From the NCBI RefSeq assembly GCF_014652555.1, contig NZ_BMZA01000001.1, positions 346,180-410,179 on the forward strand: DNA of 64,000 nucleotides, read 5' to 3'. Positions within the stretch are counted from its first letter, which is position 1. Each line of letters starts with the position of its first letter. The position numbers and the translations under genes were made by a program. This document shows, in pieces, positions 9,299 through 17,926 of the stretch. Source of the DNA: Novosphingobium colocasiae. GTDB taxonomy: Bacteria > Pseudomonadota > Alphaproteobacteria > Sphingomonadales > Sphingomonadaceae. The notes below the pieces were generated by a model, which ran no database searches, had not been told where the DNA came from, and was given only the letters and a program-made list of their open reading frames with translations.

Positions 9299-9797
9299 CC
9301 CTTTCGCGAACTCTACGCCGCCTGTGTTGCTCTAGGCGTTCCGGTCAAGGGCGGCAAGCAAGCTGCCCGACTCGCCATCGCCGCCCGATATTCCGCCGCT
9401 CCCCCATGTGTGAGGCGAATGCTGCGGGAGCAGTTTAACCCGCAATTTTCTGTGCTGCAGTCCCACAAAATTCGATTGCAATGTTGCTCCGGGAAGCCTC
9501 GCTGTCGCTTTTCTACAATAAATTCCCCCGGTCGGAGCATATAAATTCCGTGCGACCCGAAGGGCTCGTAGCGATTGCGCGCGAGTTCTTTCCTAACTTA
9601 AAGGCGGTTCACGCTTCAGGGCGGAACCGCCTTTTTTTATCGCTCGACGGGTCGAACGGTTCCGAAGCAACGGAAAAGTTTGCGGTTTTTCGCGTTTTGC
9701 GGGCCGCGATTCGGGGCATTGAATCCGGTCGCGTGAACGACTAGGTGAAATCGGAAAGATTTGATCCACTTTAACCGCCGCCCGGAAACCCACGCTT
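9299..9797. other. Non-coding stretch upstream of the suf operon
   Basis: About 500 bases between the divergent acyl-CoA synthetase gene and the Rrf2 regulator gene. Open frames here (for example 9481-9744) run through a strong intrinsic terminator and have no family resemblance, so I do not call them. The stretch 9440-9560 is AT-richer, with TACAAT at 9514-9519 and TATAAA at 9540-9545, but no matching -35 element could be fixed. The last ~160 bases must hold the suf operon promoter. Confidence 0.5.
9601..9638 (+). terminator. Strong rho-independent terminator, orphan
   Basis: A perfect 10 bp stem (AAGGCGGTTC at 9601-9610 with GAACCGCCTT at 9624-9633) and a 13-nt loop, running directly into seven T residues. 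It reads rightward. No protein-coding gene ends just upstream on this strand, so it probably ends a short untranslated RNA or shields the suf promoter from read-through. Confidence 0.88.
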
Positions 9798-10237
9798 ATG
9801 CGCCTGTCCAGCATGGCCGATTATGCCGTTGTCGTAATGTCCGCCGCCGCGCGGCACTGCGGCACGTGCGCATTGATCGAACAGGTGGGCCAGCAGCGTG
9901 CCAGCGTTTCCGCCGCCCGGCTGGCCGTGGAAACCGGCGTGCCGGTGCCGACCGTCCAGAAGCTGGTCAGCAAATTGACCGCCGCCGGTCTGCTGCGCTC
10001 GTCGCGCGGGGTGGGCGGCGGGCTGCGGCTGGCCCGACCACCGGCGGCGATCACGCTGGCGGATATCGTCGAGGCGGTCGAAGGACCGATCGCGCTGGCC
10101 GCCTGCGTGGATGAGGCGAAGAACGACTGCACGCTGGAACAGAGCTGCAATCTGCGCGGGCACTGGCCCCGAGTGAACGCCGCGCTGCGCGGGGCGCTGG
10201 CCCAGGTGCCGCTGACCCAGCTTGCCGAGGAATGCCG

Positions 10238-10241
<4 letters not shown>
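9798..10241 (+). CDS. Rrf2-family Fe-S-responsive regulator of the suf operon
   Basis: A 147-residue transcription factor of the Rrf2/IscR type. The winged helix-turn-helix occupies about residues 1-80 ([22 protein letters not shown], then [11 protein letters not shown]). Three cysteines in a C-x7-C-x5-C arrangement ([16 protein letters not shown]) match the cluster-binding loop of IscR/SufR proteins, so it should sense Fe-S cluster status. Its stop overlaps the sufB start by four bases (ATGA), making it the first gene of the operon and a likely autoregulator. Confidence 0.93.
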
Positions 10242-11751
<1,510 letters not shown>

Positions 11752-11752
<1 letters not shown>

Positions 11753-12252
11753 TGTTGTCGGCGCGGGACATGGACCGGCGTACGAATTCCCCTCCCCTTC
11801 AGGGGAGGGGCAAGGGGTGGGGGCTCTCCGCCGCACGCAACGCTGACATCGCAGGCTTCGCTCGCGGTATGCGCCGCGAGCCGACGGAGCCGGAAAAGCG
11901 TCTATGGCGTGCGCTGTCGCGCTCGCAGGTTGGGGGCTACAAGTTTCGCCGGCAGGCTGTGATCGGGCCGTTCATTGCCGACTTTCTCTGTCCCCAAAAG
12001 GCCTTGGTGGTGGAGGTCGATGGAGAGACCCATGATGTGGACACCGATCGCGGCCGTGATGCAGCGCTGCGCCGCATGGGTTTCATCGTGTTGCACGTTA
12101 CGAACGCGGATGTGATGCGCAATCTTCAAGGCGTCGTCACCTCAGTGCTGAGTGCCCTGCACGAGGCCCCGGATCGGTGGGCACGCCCCCACCCCAACCC
12201 CTCCCCTGAAGGGGAAGGGCTACAGGGACCCATCGGGGGGCAACGCGCATGA
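11752..12252 (+). CDS. DUF559 / Vsr-like endonuclease-domain protein bracketed by palindromic repeats
   Basis: A 166-residue protein whose centre (about 40-135) is a DUF559 domain of the restriction-endonuclease-like fold: EPTEPEKRLWRAL, FRRQAVIGPFIADF, then VVEVDGETHD. Candidate catalytic residues Asp77, Glu88, Asp90 and His94 are all present. The ATG overlaps the sufB stop by one base (TGATG), so it is coupled to sufB. Both protein ends are translated from repeat DNA: about residues 13-24 (SPPLQGRGKGWG) from the left palindrome and 146-156 (PNPSPEGEGLQ) from its inverted copy. This layout resembles a nuclease gene travelling with its own terminal repeats. The molecular role is unknown. Confidence 0.88.
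11789..11823 (+). repeat. GC-rich palindrome, family A, left copy
   Basis: Stem CCCCTCCCC (11789-11797), loop TTCA, stem GGGGAGGGG (11802-11810), followed by the asymmetric tail CAAGGGGTGGGGG. The tail makes it a REP-like element (hairpin plus foot). It lies inside the 5' coding part of the DUF559 gene, and its foot points into the gene. Confidence 0.9.
12186..12220 (-). repeat. GC-rich palindrome, family A, inverted right copy
   Basis: The reverse complement of the left copy with few changes: foot CCCCCACCCCAA, stem CCCCTCCCC (12198-12206), loop TGAA, stem GGGGAAGGG with one mismatch. Its foot again points into the DUF559 gene, so the two copies form an inverted pair enclosing about 430 bp. 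Confidence 0.88.
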
Positions 12253-12290
12253 AGTTGCCAGCAAGGGTCAGCGCTGTTTGCGCAGTTTTC

Positions 12291-12626
12291 TCAGGCCGTC
12301 GTCGCGAACGTCAGCAGCAGCGTCGCGCCCGCCAGCAGGCCCAGCTTCATCATGGACGGGGTTTCGCCATAGGCGAAGATGCCGATCACGATCGCGCCGC
12401 CGATGACCATCAGCGTGATGATCGGCACCATCACGCCCAGGTCGATGCCCGAAGCGATCAGCTTGCCCATGCACCAGATGCCGACGGCATAGCACACGAA
12501 GGTGACCACGATCGGGACGGGCTTGGTCATGCCCTGCGTCAGCGGCAGCACCGAAACGCCGACCGCCTGAAATATTGCCGCGCCCAGAAACAGCACGATC
12601 GTCCCCGCCGAAAGGTTGAACATCAT
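12291..12626 (-). CDS. SMR-like small membrane protein, antisense inside the suf operon
   Basis: A 111-residue protein with four predicted membrane helices and the spacing of small multidrug resistance (SMR) proteins, for example VLPLTQGMTKPVPIVVTFVCYAVGIWCMGK. The proton/drug-coupling glutamate of EmrE-type proteins (GAxLAEVxG) is replaced: the aligned segment reads GAAIFQAVG, giving Gln20. It may therefore not be a classical proton antiporter. Translation may start at ATG 12626 or 12623; an in-frame TTG lies at 12632. It runs against the suf operon, so it needs its own promoter within the insert. Confidence 0.72.
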   Translation of the reverse strand: MMFNLSAGTIVLFLGAAIFQAVGVSVLPLTQGMTKPVPIVVTFVCYAVGIWCMGKLIASGIDLGVMVPIITLMVIGGAIVIGIFAYGETPSMMKLGLLAGATLLLTFATTA

Positions 12627-12766
12627 CCTCAATCCCGAATATTTTTTGGTTTTGATGATGTGACACGGGCGCGGATGGGCGGCAAGGCAAACTTTTCAAA
12701 CCGAAAATCCGGGATGGTGCCCGCCTTTGGGGGGCATCCCGCAGCATGCACGATAGGCCTTCCTTC

Positions 12767-13261
12767 ATGACGACTGACAGCGAGACTTCCGCCCGCAAGA
12801 CTCTCGGCATCGCCGCCGGTGGTGGTCCGAAGGCGGATGCGCGTGCCGGCTTCGCGCTGACCGGTGCGCGGCTGGAAAAGCTCAAGGAGCGCGCCCGCGA
12901 CCAGCGCCGTGACCCGACCGAGGCGCAGGCGGCGCTGTGGAGCGAGCTGTCGGGCTCGCGTCTGGGTGGGGTCCGCTTCACACGGCAGGCGGTGGTCGGC
13001 TCGACCATCGTCGATTTCGCCTGCCCCTCGCGCTGGATCGTCTTGTCGCTGTCGCCCGAAGGGGCCAACCCCGAGGTTGAGGCGCTGCAGGACAAGAAGC
13101 TTGCCGACGTGGGCCTGCGCGTCCTGCGCTTCGCCGAAAGCGCGGTGCTGGCAGATATTGCCGGGGTGACCAAAGCGATCACCGCCGAAGTGAACAAGCC
13201 CTTCGACAAGCGCGCCGCCCGCAAGGGCGCGACGCTCAGGTTCGAGGCGAACGATGATTAA
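12767..13261 (+). CDS. DUF559-like protein, apparently nuclease-dead paralogue
   Basis: A 164-residue protein clearly related to the DUF559 protein 500 bp upstream: RDPTEAQAALWSELSGSRLGG matches REPTEPEKRLWRALSRSQVGG, and FTRQAVVGSTIVDFACP matches FRRQAVIGPFIADFLCP. Asp83 of the IVDF strand is kept, but the VEVDGETH strand that carries the other catalytic acids reads LSLSPEGAN, so the Glu, Asp and His are gone. A non-catalytic role or decay is inferred. An extra 40 residues precede the domain. ATG 12746 is an alternative start. The stop overlaps the next gene by eight bases. Confidence 0.78.
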   Translation: MTTDSETSARKTLGIAAGGGPKADARAGFALTGARLEKLKERARDQRRDPTEAQAALWSELSGSRLGGVRFTRQAVVGSTIVDFACPSRWIVLSLSPEGANPEVEALQDKKLADVGLRVLRFAESAVLADIAGVTKAITAEVNKPFDKRAARKGATLRFEANDD

Positions 13262-13673
13262 CAATATTCAATATGCGATTATCGCAAGCTCACTCGCGCT
13301 TCTGAGCGCGCCTGGCACATCATTTGCTGAAGATAAGGTTGATCCTAACGGTCCATATCTTGCGATGGATACGGTTGGGCCGCGCGAACTAGAAGACGCC
13401 ATCAAGCCATATCACCGCTGTTTGTGGCGGTGGGTTAAAAACAAAAGCGTCAGCTACAGAGAGCTGCGCACAGAAATGAATTTTGAATTAGGTCCGCCCG
13501 CATGCGCTTCTGAAAGAGATCAGTATATCGCGCAAGCCATGAAGGATATGGAAAAAATTGTTCCAGATCCCGTTGCGTCAAGACGGCGAGTTAATCTTCA
13601 GCTTGTCGGTGAAAATATAGAGATGTTCGGGGCTATTGTCTGGATGTCTCAAGGTGAGAATGACGGAAAGTAA
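13254..13673 (+). CDS. AT-rich exported hypothetical protein
   Basis: A 139-residue protein with a signal peptide (MINNIQYAIIASSLALLSAPGTSFA, cleavage likely after the FA) and a short helical mature part containing two cysteines (HRCLWRW and PPACASERD), which could form a disulfide. No family was recognised. The gene is visibly AT-richer than its neighbours and uses codons rare in this window, which suggests recent acquisition. It overlaps the end of the degenerate DUF559-like gene and stops two bases before sufC. Confidence 0.7.
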   Translation: MINNIQYAIIASSLALLSAPGTSFAEDKVDPNGPYLAMDTVGPRELEDAIKPYHRCLWRWVKNKSVSYRELRTEMNFELGPPACASERDQYIAQAMKDMEKIVPDPVASRRRVNLQLVGENIEMFGAIVWMSQGENDGK

Positions 13674-13675
13674 TT

Positions 13676-14431
13676 ATGCTCGAAATCAACAATCTGTTCG
13701 CCTCCGTTGCCGACAAGCCGATCCTGAAGGGGCTGTCGCTCGCCATCAATCCGGGTGAAATCCATGCCATCATGGGTCCGAACGGTGCCGGCAAGTCCAC
13801 CACCGGCTACGTGCTGGGTGGCCGGCCCGGCTATGAGGTGACCGGCGGCTCGGTGTCGTTCGACGGGCAGGACCTGCTGGCGCTCGATCCGCACGAGCGG
13901 GCGGCGGCGGGGCTGTTCCTCGGCTTCCAGTATCCGGTCGAGATTCCCGGCGTCTCGTTCGTCCAGTTCCTGCGTGAAGCGGCCAACGCGCAGCGCAAGA
14001 TGCGCGGTGAGGAGCCACTGTCGGGCGGCGCGTTCCTCAAGCTGGCCAAGGAACAGGCGGCTCTGTTGCGGATGGACATGGACATGCTCAAGCGGCCCGT
14101 GAACGTGGGCTTTTCGGGCGGCGAGAAAAAGCGCGCCGAGATGGTGCAGATGGGCATCCTTGATCCCAGGCTGGCCATCCTCGATGAAACCGACAGCGGC
14201 CTGGATATCGATGCGCTGCGCATCTGCGGCGAAGGCATCAACGCGATCATGCGCCGGCCCGACAAGGCGGTTCTGCTGATTACCCACTATCAGCGCCTGC
14301 TGGATTACGTGAAACCGGACTTCGTCCACGTCCTCGCCAATGGCCGGATCGTGCGCACCGGCGGCCCTGAACTGGCGCATCAGCTTGAAGAGCAGGGCTA
14401 CGAGGCGGTTGTGCAAGAGGGTGCGGCGTGA
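13676..14431 (+). CDS. sufC: Fe-S assembly ATPase SufC
   Basis: A 251-residue ABC-type ATPase that powers remodelling of the SufB-SufD scaffold in the cytoplasm. Walker A is GPNGAGKST with Lys40, the ABC signature is FSGGEKKRAEM and Walker B is LAILDETDSGLD, the last being a SufC-specific wording. GGAAAG upstream supports ATG 13676. The gap to sufD is filled by an inverted repeat pair, so sufC-sufD coupling is looser than elsewhere in the operon. Confidence 0.97.
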   Translation: MLEINNLFASVADKPILKGLSLAINPGEIHAIMGPNGAGKSTTGYVLGGRPGYEVTGGSVSFDGQDLLALDPHERAAAGLFLGFQYPVEIPGVSFVQFLREAANAQRKMRGEEPLSGGAFLKLAKEQAALLRMDMDMLKRPVNVGFSGGEKKRAEMVQMGILDPRLAILDETDSGLDIDALRICGEGINAIMRRPDKAVLLITHYQRLLDYVKPDFVHVLANGRIVRTGGPELAHQLEEQGYEAVVQEGAA

Positions 14432-14444
14432 TGACCAACCGCTC

Positions 14445-14533
14445 CGTCATTCTCGCGAACGCGGGAACCCAATTCTCGATAGTCCGGTCGGCGCAGGCCC
14501 TCGCAATGGGTCCCCGCCTTCGCGGGGATGACG
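14445..14533. repeat. REP/BIME-type inverted pair between sufC and sufD (family B)
   Basis: Two 27-base units in opposite orientation: CGTCATTCTCGCGAACGCGG... (14445-14471) and ...CGCGGGGATGACG (14507-14533), about 80% identical after reverse complementing. Each also contains its own small hairpin (CCCCGCCTTCGCGGGG). In a transcript the pair would fold into a large hairpin that could tune sufC versus sufD mRNA levels. Confidence 0.88.
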
Positions 14534-14564
14534 AGGTTGTGCGCTTAGATCATGAGGTGCTGCG

Positions 14565-15314
14565 GTGAACGCGGTTCTCGAACTCCCCACCCGTCGGGAC
14601 GAGGACTTCCGCTATGCGGACCTCGCGGCGCTCGCTCCGCTGTGGCCGGTCGCGGTGGAACAGCATACGGTGGCCGCCGGTGACAGCCTGGCGCTGGAAG
14701 TGATCGAGACTGGCAGCGCTGCCGTTGCGCGCCATCTTGCGATCACGCTGGCTGCCGACGCATCGGCTGATCTGCGCATCCTGATCGCGGGGCCGGGCTA
14801 TGGCCGCGTTGCGGTGGACGTGACGCTGGGCGAAGGCGCGGTTTTCACCCTCGGGGCGGCGCAACTCGCCGGCGGCGCTGAAACCGTGGAGATCGTCACG
14901 CACGTCAGCCACGAAGGGCTCAACGCCACCTCCAGCCAGATCGTGCGCACGGTGGTAGCGGGGCATGCGACCGGAACCTACCTCGGCCGCATAGCGGTGG
15001 CGCGCGGCGCTGACGGCACCGATGCCGAACAGTCGGTCCGCGCGATGCTGCTGGACCGAACGGCAACCGCCAACGCCCGTCCCGAACTGGAAATCTATGC
15101 CGATGACGTGAAGGCCGCGCACGGCTGCGCGGTGGGCGAGCTGGATGCCAATGGGCTGTTCTATCTGATGTCGCGCGGGCTGCCGCCTGCCGATGCCAAG
15201 CGGCTGATGCTGCAGGCGTTCATCGCCGAAGCCTTCGCCGGCGCGGCGGGCGAAGCGGCGTTGAGCGAAACGGCGCTGGCGCGTCTGCAGGCGCTGCTGG
15301 AGCATCTGGGGTGA
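14565..15314 (+). CDS. sufD: Fe-S assembly protein SufD (short form)
   Basis: A 249-residue SufD, much shorter than enterobacterial SufD (about 420) but with the conserved beta-helical core and the C-terminal signature DDVKAAHGCAVGELDANGLF followed by SRGLPPADAKRLML. It pairs with SufB to make the SufBC2D scaffold. GTG 14565 has GAGG seven bases upstream; a nearby ATG (14552) is out of frame. Its stop overlaps the sufS start (GTGA). Confidence 0.93.
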   Translation: MNAVLELPTRRDEDFRYADLAALAPLWPVAVEQHTVAAGDSLALEVIETGSAAVARHLAITLAADASADLRILIAGPGYGRVAVDVTLGEGAVFTLGAAQLAGGAETVEIVTHVSHEGLNATSSQIVRTVVAGHATGTYLGRIAVARGADGTDAEQSVRAMLLDRTATANARPELEIYADDVKAAHGCAVGELDANGLFYLMSRGLPPADAKRLMLQAFIAEAFAGAAGEAALSETALARLQALLEHLG

Positions 15315-16510
15315 GCACCGATACCCTCATCCTCAAGGACCAGTTCCCCGGCCTTGCCGGTGGCTGGCACTACCTTGATACCGCCGCCACCGCGCAGAAG
15401 CCGCAGGCGGTGATCGATGCCACCACGGCAGCGCTGGGCCGCGATTATGCGACCGTGCACCGCGGCGTCTATGCCCGCTCGGCCGAGATGACACTGGCGT
15501 TCGAGGCGGCGCGGCGCAAGGTTGCCGGGTTCCTTGGCGGTGCCGAGGACGAGATCGTCTTCACGCGCGGTGCGACCGAGGCGATCAATCTGGTGGCGCA
15601 GACCTGGGGTGTGACCAATCTCCGACGTGGTGACCGGGTGCTGCTGTCCACGCTGGAACACCATTCCAACATCGTGCCCTGGCAGTTGCTGCGCGACCGG
15701 ATCGGCATCGAGATCGACGTATGCCCGCTGACCGCCGATGGCCGGATCGATCTGGACGCCGCCGCCGCCATGCTGACCGAGGCGCACAAACTGGTGGCGC
15801 TGGCGCATGTCTCCAACGTGCTGGGCTCCGTGCTCGATGTGCGCCGCGCGGCCGATCTGGCGCATGGCGTAGGTGCGTTGCTGCTGGTCGATGGCTGCCA
15901 GGCGGCCCCGCGCCTCGCGCTCGACATGGCGGCGCTGCAATGCGATTTCTACGTGTTCTCGGCGCACAAGCTCTATGGGCCCACCGCTATCGGCGCGCTG
16001 TGGGCGCGCAAGGCGATCCTGGATGCGATGCCGCCGTGGCATGGCGGCGGCTCGATGATCGACCGGGTTACTTTCGCGAAGACGACGTATGCGCCGGCTC
16101 CCCAGCGTTTTGAGGCCGGCACGCCGGCGATCGTCGAGGCGATCGCGCTCGGTGCCGCGATCGACTGGCTGCAGGACGTGGGCCTCGCCCGCGCCGAAGC
16201 GCACGAGCGTGATCTGGCCGCCGTGCTGCGCGCAGAATTGCGTGCCCGCAACGATGTGACGGTGTTCGGGCCGGACGATGCACTGGGCATCGTCAGTTTT
16301 GCGCTGGACGGGGTGCATCCGCACGATCTCGGCACCATATTGGACGAAGAAGGCGTGGCGATCCGGGCCGGCCATCATTGCGCGCAGCCGCTGATGGACC
16401 ATCTGGGCGTGCCCGCCACCGCCCGCGCCAGCTTCGGCCTGTACAGCGATGAAAGCGATATTGCCGCGCTCCTCAAGGGAATTGAGCGCACCAGGAGAAT
16501 TTTCGGATGA
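15311..16510 (+). CDS. sufS: Cysteine desulfurase SufS
   Basis: A 399-residue PLP-dependent type II cysteine desulfurase that supplies persulfide sulfur to the SUF scaffold. The PLP lysine is Lys220 in FSAHKLYGP. The catalytic cysteine is Cys357 in RAGHHCAQPLM. Substrate-binding features HRGVYARSAEMT and FTRGATEAINLVA are present. Translation starts at GTG 15311, overlapping the sufD stop, and its own stop overlaps the next ATG by four bases. Confidence 0.96.
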   Translation: MSTDTLILKDQFPGLAGGWHYLDTAATAQKPQAVIDATTAALGRDYATVHRGVYARSAEMTLAFEAARRKVAGFLGGAEDEIVFTRGATEAINLVAQTWGVTNLRRGDRVLLSTLEHHSNIVPWQLLRDRIGIEIDVCPLTADGRIDLDAAAAMLTEAHKLVALAHVSNVLGSVLDVRRAADLAHGVGALLLVDGCQAAPRLALDMAALQCDFYVFSAHKLYGPTAIGALWARKAILDAMPPWHGGGSMIDRVTFAKTTYAPAPQRFEAGTPAIVEAIALGAAIDWLQDVGLARAEAHERDLAAVLRAELRARNDVTVFGPDDALGIVSFALDGVHPHDLGTILDEEGVAIRAGHHCAQPLMDHLGVPATARASFGLYSDESDIAALLKGIERTRRIFG

Positions 16511-16998
16511 GTGACGAGACCCCCAAGTTCGTGGTCGAGGAAGTGTCGTCGGCCCCCCCGCCGCCCCGCGCGCGCGTGGACGATGCCGAGGCCGCGAGCC
16601 CCGAAACGTTGGTCGAGAAGCTGGAGCGCAAGCGCGACTATCTGGAGGGTTTTCTGGCCGAAGAGCCGGCGGGCGATGAACCCGGCGGCCCCGGCGGCGC
16701 GGTCTACGAAGGTGTGATTGCCGCGCTGAAGGAAATCTTCGATCCGGAAATCCCGGTGAACATCTACGATCTCGGCTTGATCTACGGGGTCGAAGTGTCA
16801 CCCGAAAGCTCCGTCAGTGTGATCATGACGCTGACCACCCCGCATTGTCCGGTGGCTGAATCGATGCCCGGCGAAGTCGAGATGCGGGTGGCATCGGTCC
16901 CCGGCGTGCGCGATTGCGAGGTCAGCCTGGTGTGGGACCCGCCGTGGGACATGGCCAAGATGTCCGACGAGGCGAAGCTGGAACTGGGAATGCTGTGA
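16507..16998 (+). CDS. sufT: SUF-associated MIP18/DUF59 protein (SufT-like)
   Basis: A 163-residue protein. The first ~60 residues are Pro/Glu-rich and probably disordered. The rest is a MIP18 (DUF59) domain with IFDPEIPVNIYDLGLIY, TLTTPHCPVAESMP and VSLVWDPPWDMAKMS; the Cys in the TPHCP motif is the conserved reactive or cluster-binding cysteine. Such proteins help mature Fe-S proteins in SUF-dependent bacteria. It is translationally coupled both to sufS (ATGA) and to the following acetyltransferase gene (GTGA). Confidence 0.93.
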   Translation: MSDETPKFVVEEVSSAPPPPRARVDDAEAASPETLVEKLERKRDYLEGFLAEEPAGDEPGGPGGAVYEGVIAALKEIFDPEIPVNIYDLGLIYGVEVSPESSVSVIMTLTTPHCPVAESMPGEVEMRVASVPGVRDCEVSLVWDPPWDMAKMSDEAKLELGML

Positions 16999-17510
16999 GC
17001 GAGGCGCGCGCCTCGACCCTGCCCGCGGGTGCGCTGACCGTGCGGCTGGCCGATTATGGTGATGCCGCCGATGCGGCAGCCGTGATCGACCTGCTCGATG
17101 CCTATGCCCGCGATCCGATGGGCGGCGGTGCACCGCTGGCGGACCGGGTGTGCACCAGTTTGGTACCGATGCTGGCGGCACATCCCGGCGCGTTCACGCT
17201 CCTCGCCTTCCTTGACGGTCGGCCGGCGGGACTGGCCAACTGCTTTACCGGACTTTCCACTTTCGCGGCGCGGCCGCTGGTGAACATCCATGACATCGCC
17301 GTGGCACCCGGCCAGCGTGGCACCGGTATCGGCAAGGCGCTGATGCTGGCGATCGAAGCCGAGGCGCGGGTGCGCGGTGCCTGCAAGATCACGCTCGAAG
17401 TGTTGAGCGGCAATGTCCGGGCCAAGGCGCTCTATGCGGCGCTCGGCTATGGCGATTATGCGCTCGATCCCCAGGCGGGAACGGCGCAGTTCTGGGAAAA
17501 GAAGCTATGA
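16995..17510 (+). CDS. GNAT-family N-acetyltransferase embedded in the suf operon
   Basis: A 171-residue acetyl-CoA-dependent transferase of the GNAT fold. The acetyl-CoA binding motif reads VAPGQRGTGIGKALM (Q/R-x-x-G-x-G/A form), followed by ITLEVLSGNVRAKALYAALGYG. The start is GTG 16995, which overlaps the sufT stop as GTGA; the frame stays open further upstream but that part would lie inside sufT. Its stop overlaps sufA (ATGA). A small-molecule or protein substrate is expected but cannot be read. Its position in the middle of a tightly coupled Fe-S operon is unusual. Confidence 0.87.
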   Translation: MSEARASTLPAGALTVRLADYGDAADAAAVIDLLDAYARDPMGGGAPLADRVCTSLVPMLAAHPGAFTLLAFLDGRPAGLANCFTGLSTFAARPLVNIHDIAVAPGQRGTGIGKALMLAIEAEARVRGACKITLEVLSGNVRAKALYAALGYGDYALDPQAGTAQFWEKKL

Positions 17511-17866
17511 CCACGACCCCTGCCACCCGTCCGCGTCCGGCGGCCGTTATCCTGACGCCCAGCGCCGAGGCCCGTATCGAAGCGCTCATGGCTTCGGCCC
17601 CCGATGATGCGGTCGGCGTGAAGCTGTCCACCCCGCGCCGGGGCTGCTCGGGCCTCGCCTACTCGGTCGATTACGTGACCGCCGAAAACCCGATGGATGA
17701 AAAGATCCAGACCCCCGGCGGCACCTTCTACATCGACAGCGCCTCGGTGCTGTACCTCATCGGCAGCACGATGGACTGGCAGGAGGACGATTTCACCGCC
17801 GGGTTCGTGTTCCAGAACCCCAACGCCAAGGGAAGCTGCGGCTGCGGCGAGAGCTTTACCGTCTGA
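17507..17866 (+). CDS. sufA: A-type Fe-S carrier SufA/IscA
   Basis: A 119-residue HesB/IscA-family carrier that receives clusters from SufBCD and passes them to target enzymes. The three conserved cysteines are present: one in PRRGCSGLAY and two in the C-terminal SCGCGESF. The N-terminus carries about ten extra Pro/Thr-rich residues. It is the last gene of the operon and is followed by a palindromic element. Confidence 0.94.
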   Translation: MTTTPATRPRPAAVILTPSAEARIEALMASAPDDAVGVKLSTPRRGCSGLAYSVDYVTAENPMDEKIQTPGGTFYIDSASVLYLIGSTMDWQEDDFTAGFVFQNPNAKGSCGCGESFTV

Positions 17867-17926
17867 TGTGAGCCGCTGACGCGCTCGTCGCGGGCGATGG
17901 CATTCTCCGGTATCGACGCCCGTCGG

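Larger units (their letters stand above)
11789..12220 (+). mobile_element. Candidate DUF559-palindrome cassette
   Basis: A 432-bp unit consisting of two inverted REP-like palindromes with the nuclease-domain core of the DUF559 gene between them. The arrangement is seen directly. Calling it mobile is inference by analogy with REP-associated transposases; no target-site duplication is visible at the edges and no known transposase signature is present. Confidence 0.4.

Noticed and set aside
9481..9744. 87-codon rightward frame upstream of the Rrf2 gene
   Set aside because: It reads through the strong terminator at 9601-9638 and shows no plausible protein features.
13040..13075. Family A palindrome fragment (CGCCCGAAGGGGCCAACCCC) inside the degenerate DUF559-like gene
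   Set aside because: The segment lacks the CCCCTCCCC stem and cannot form the hairpin; the SPEG resemblance in translation is probably coincidental.
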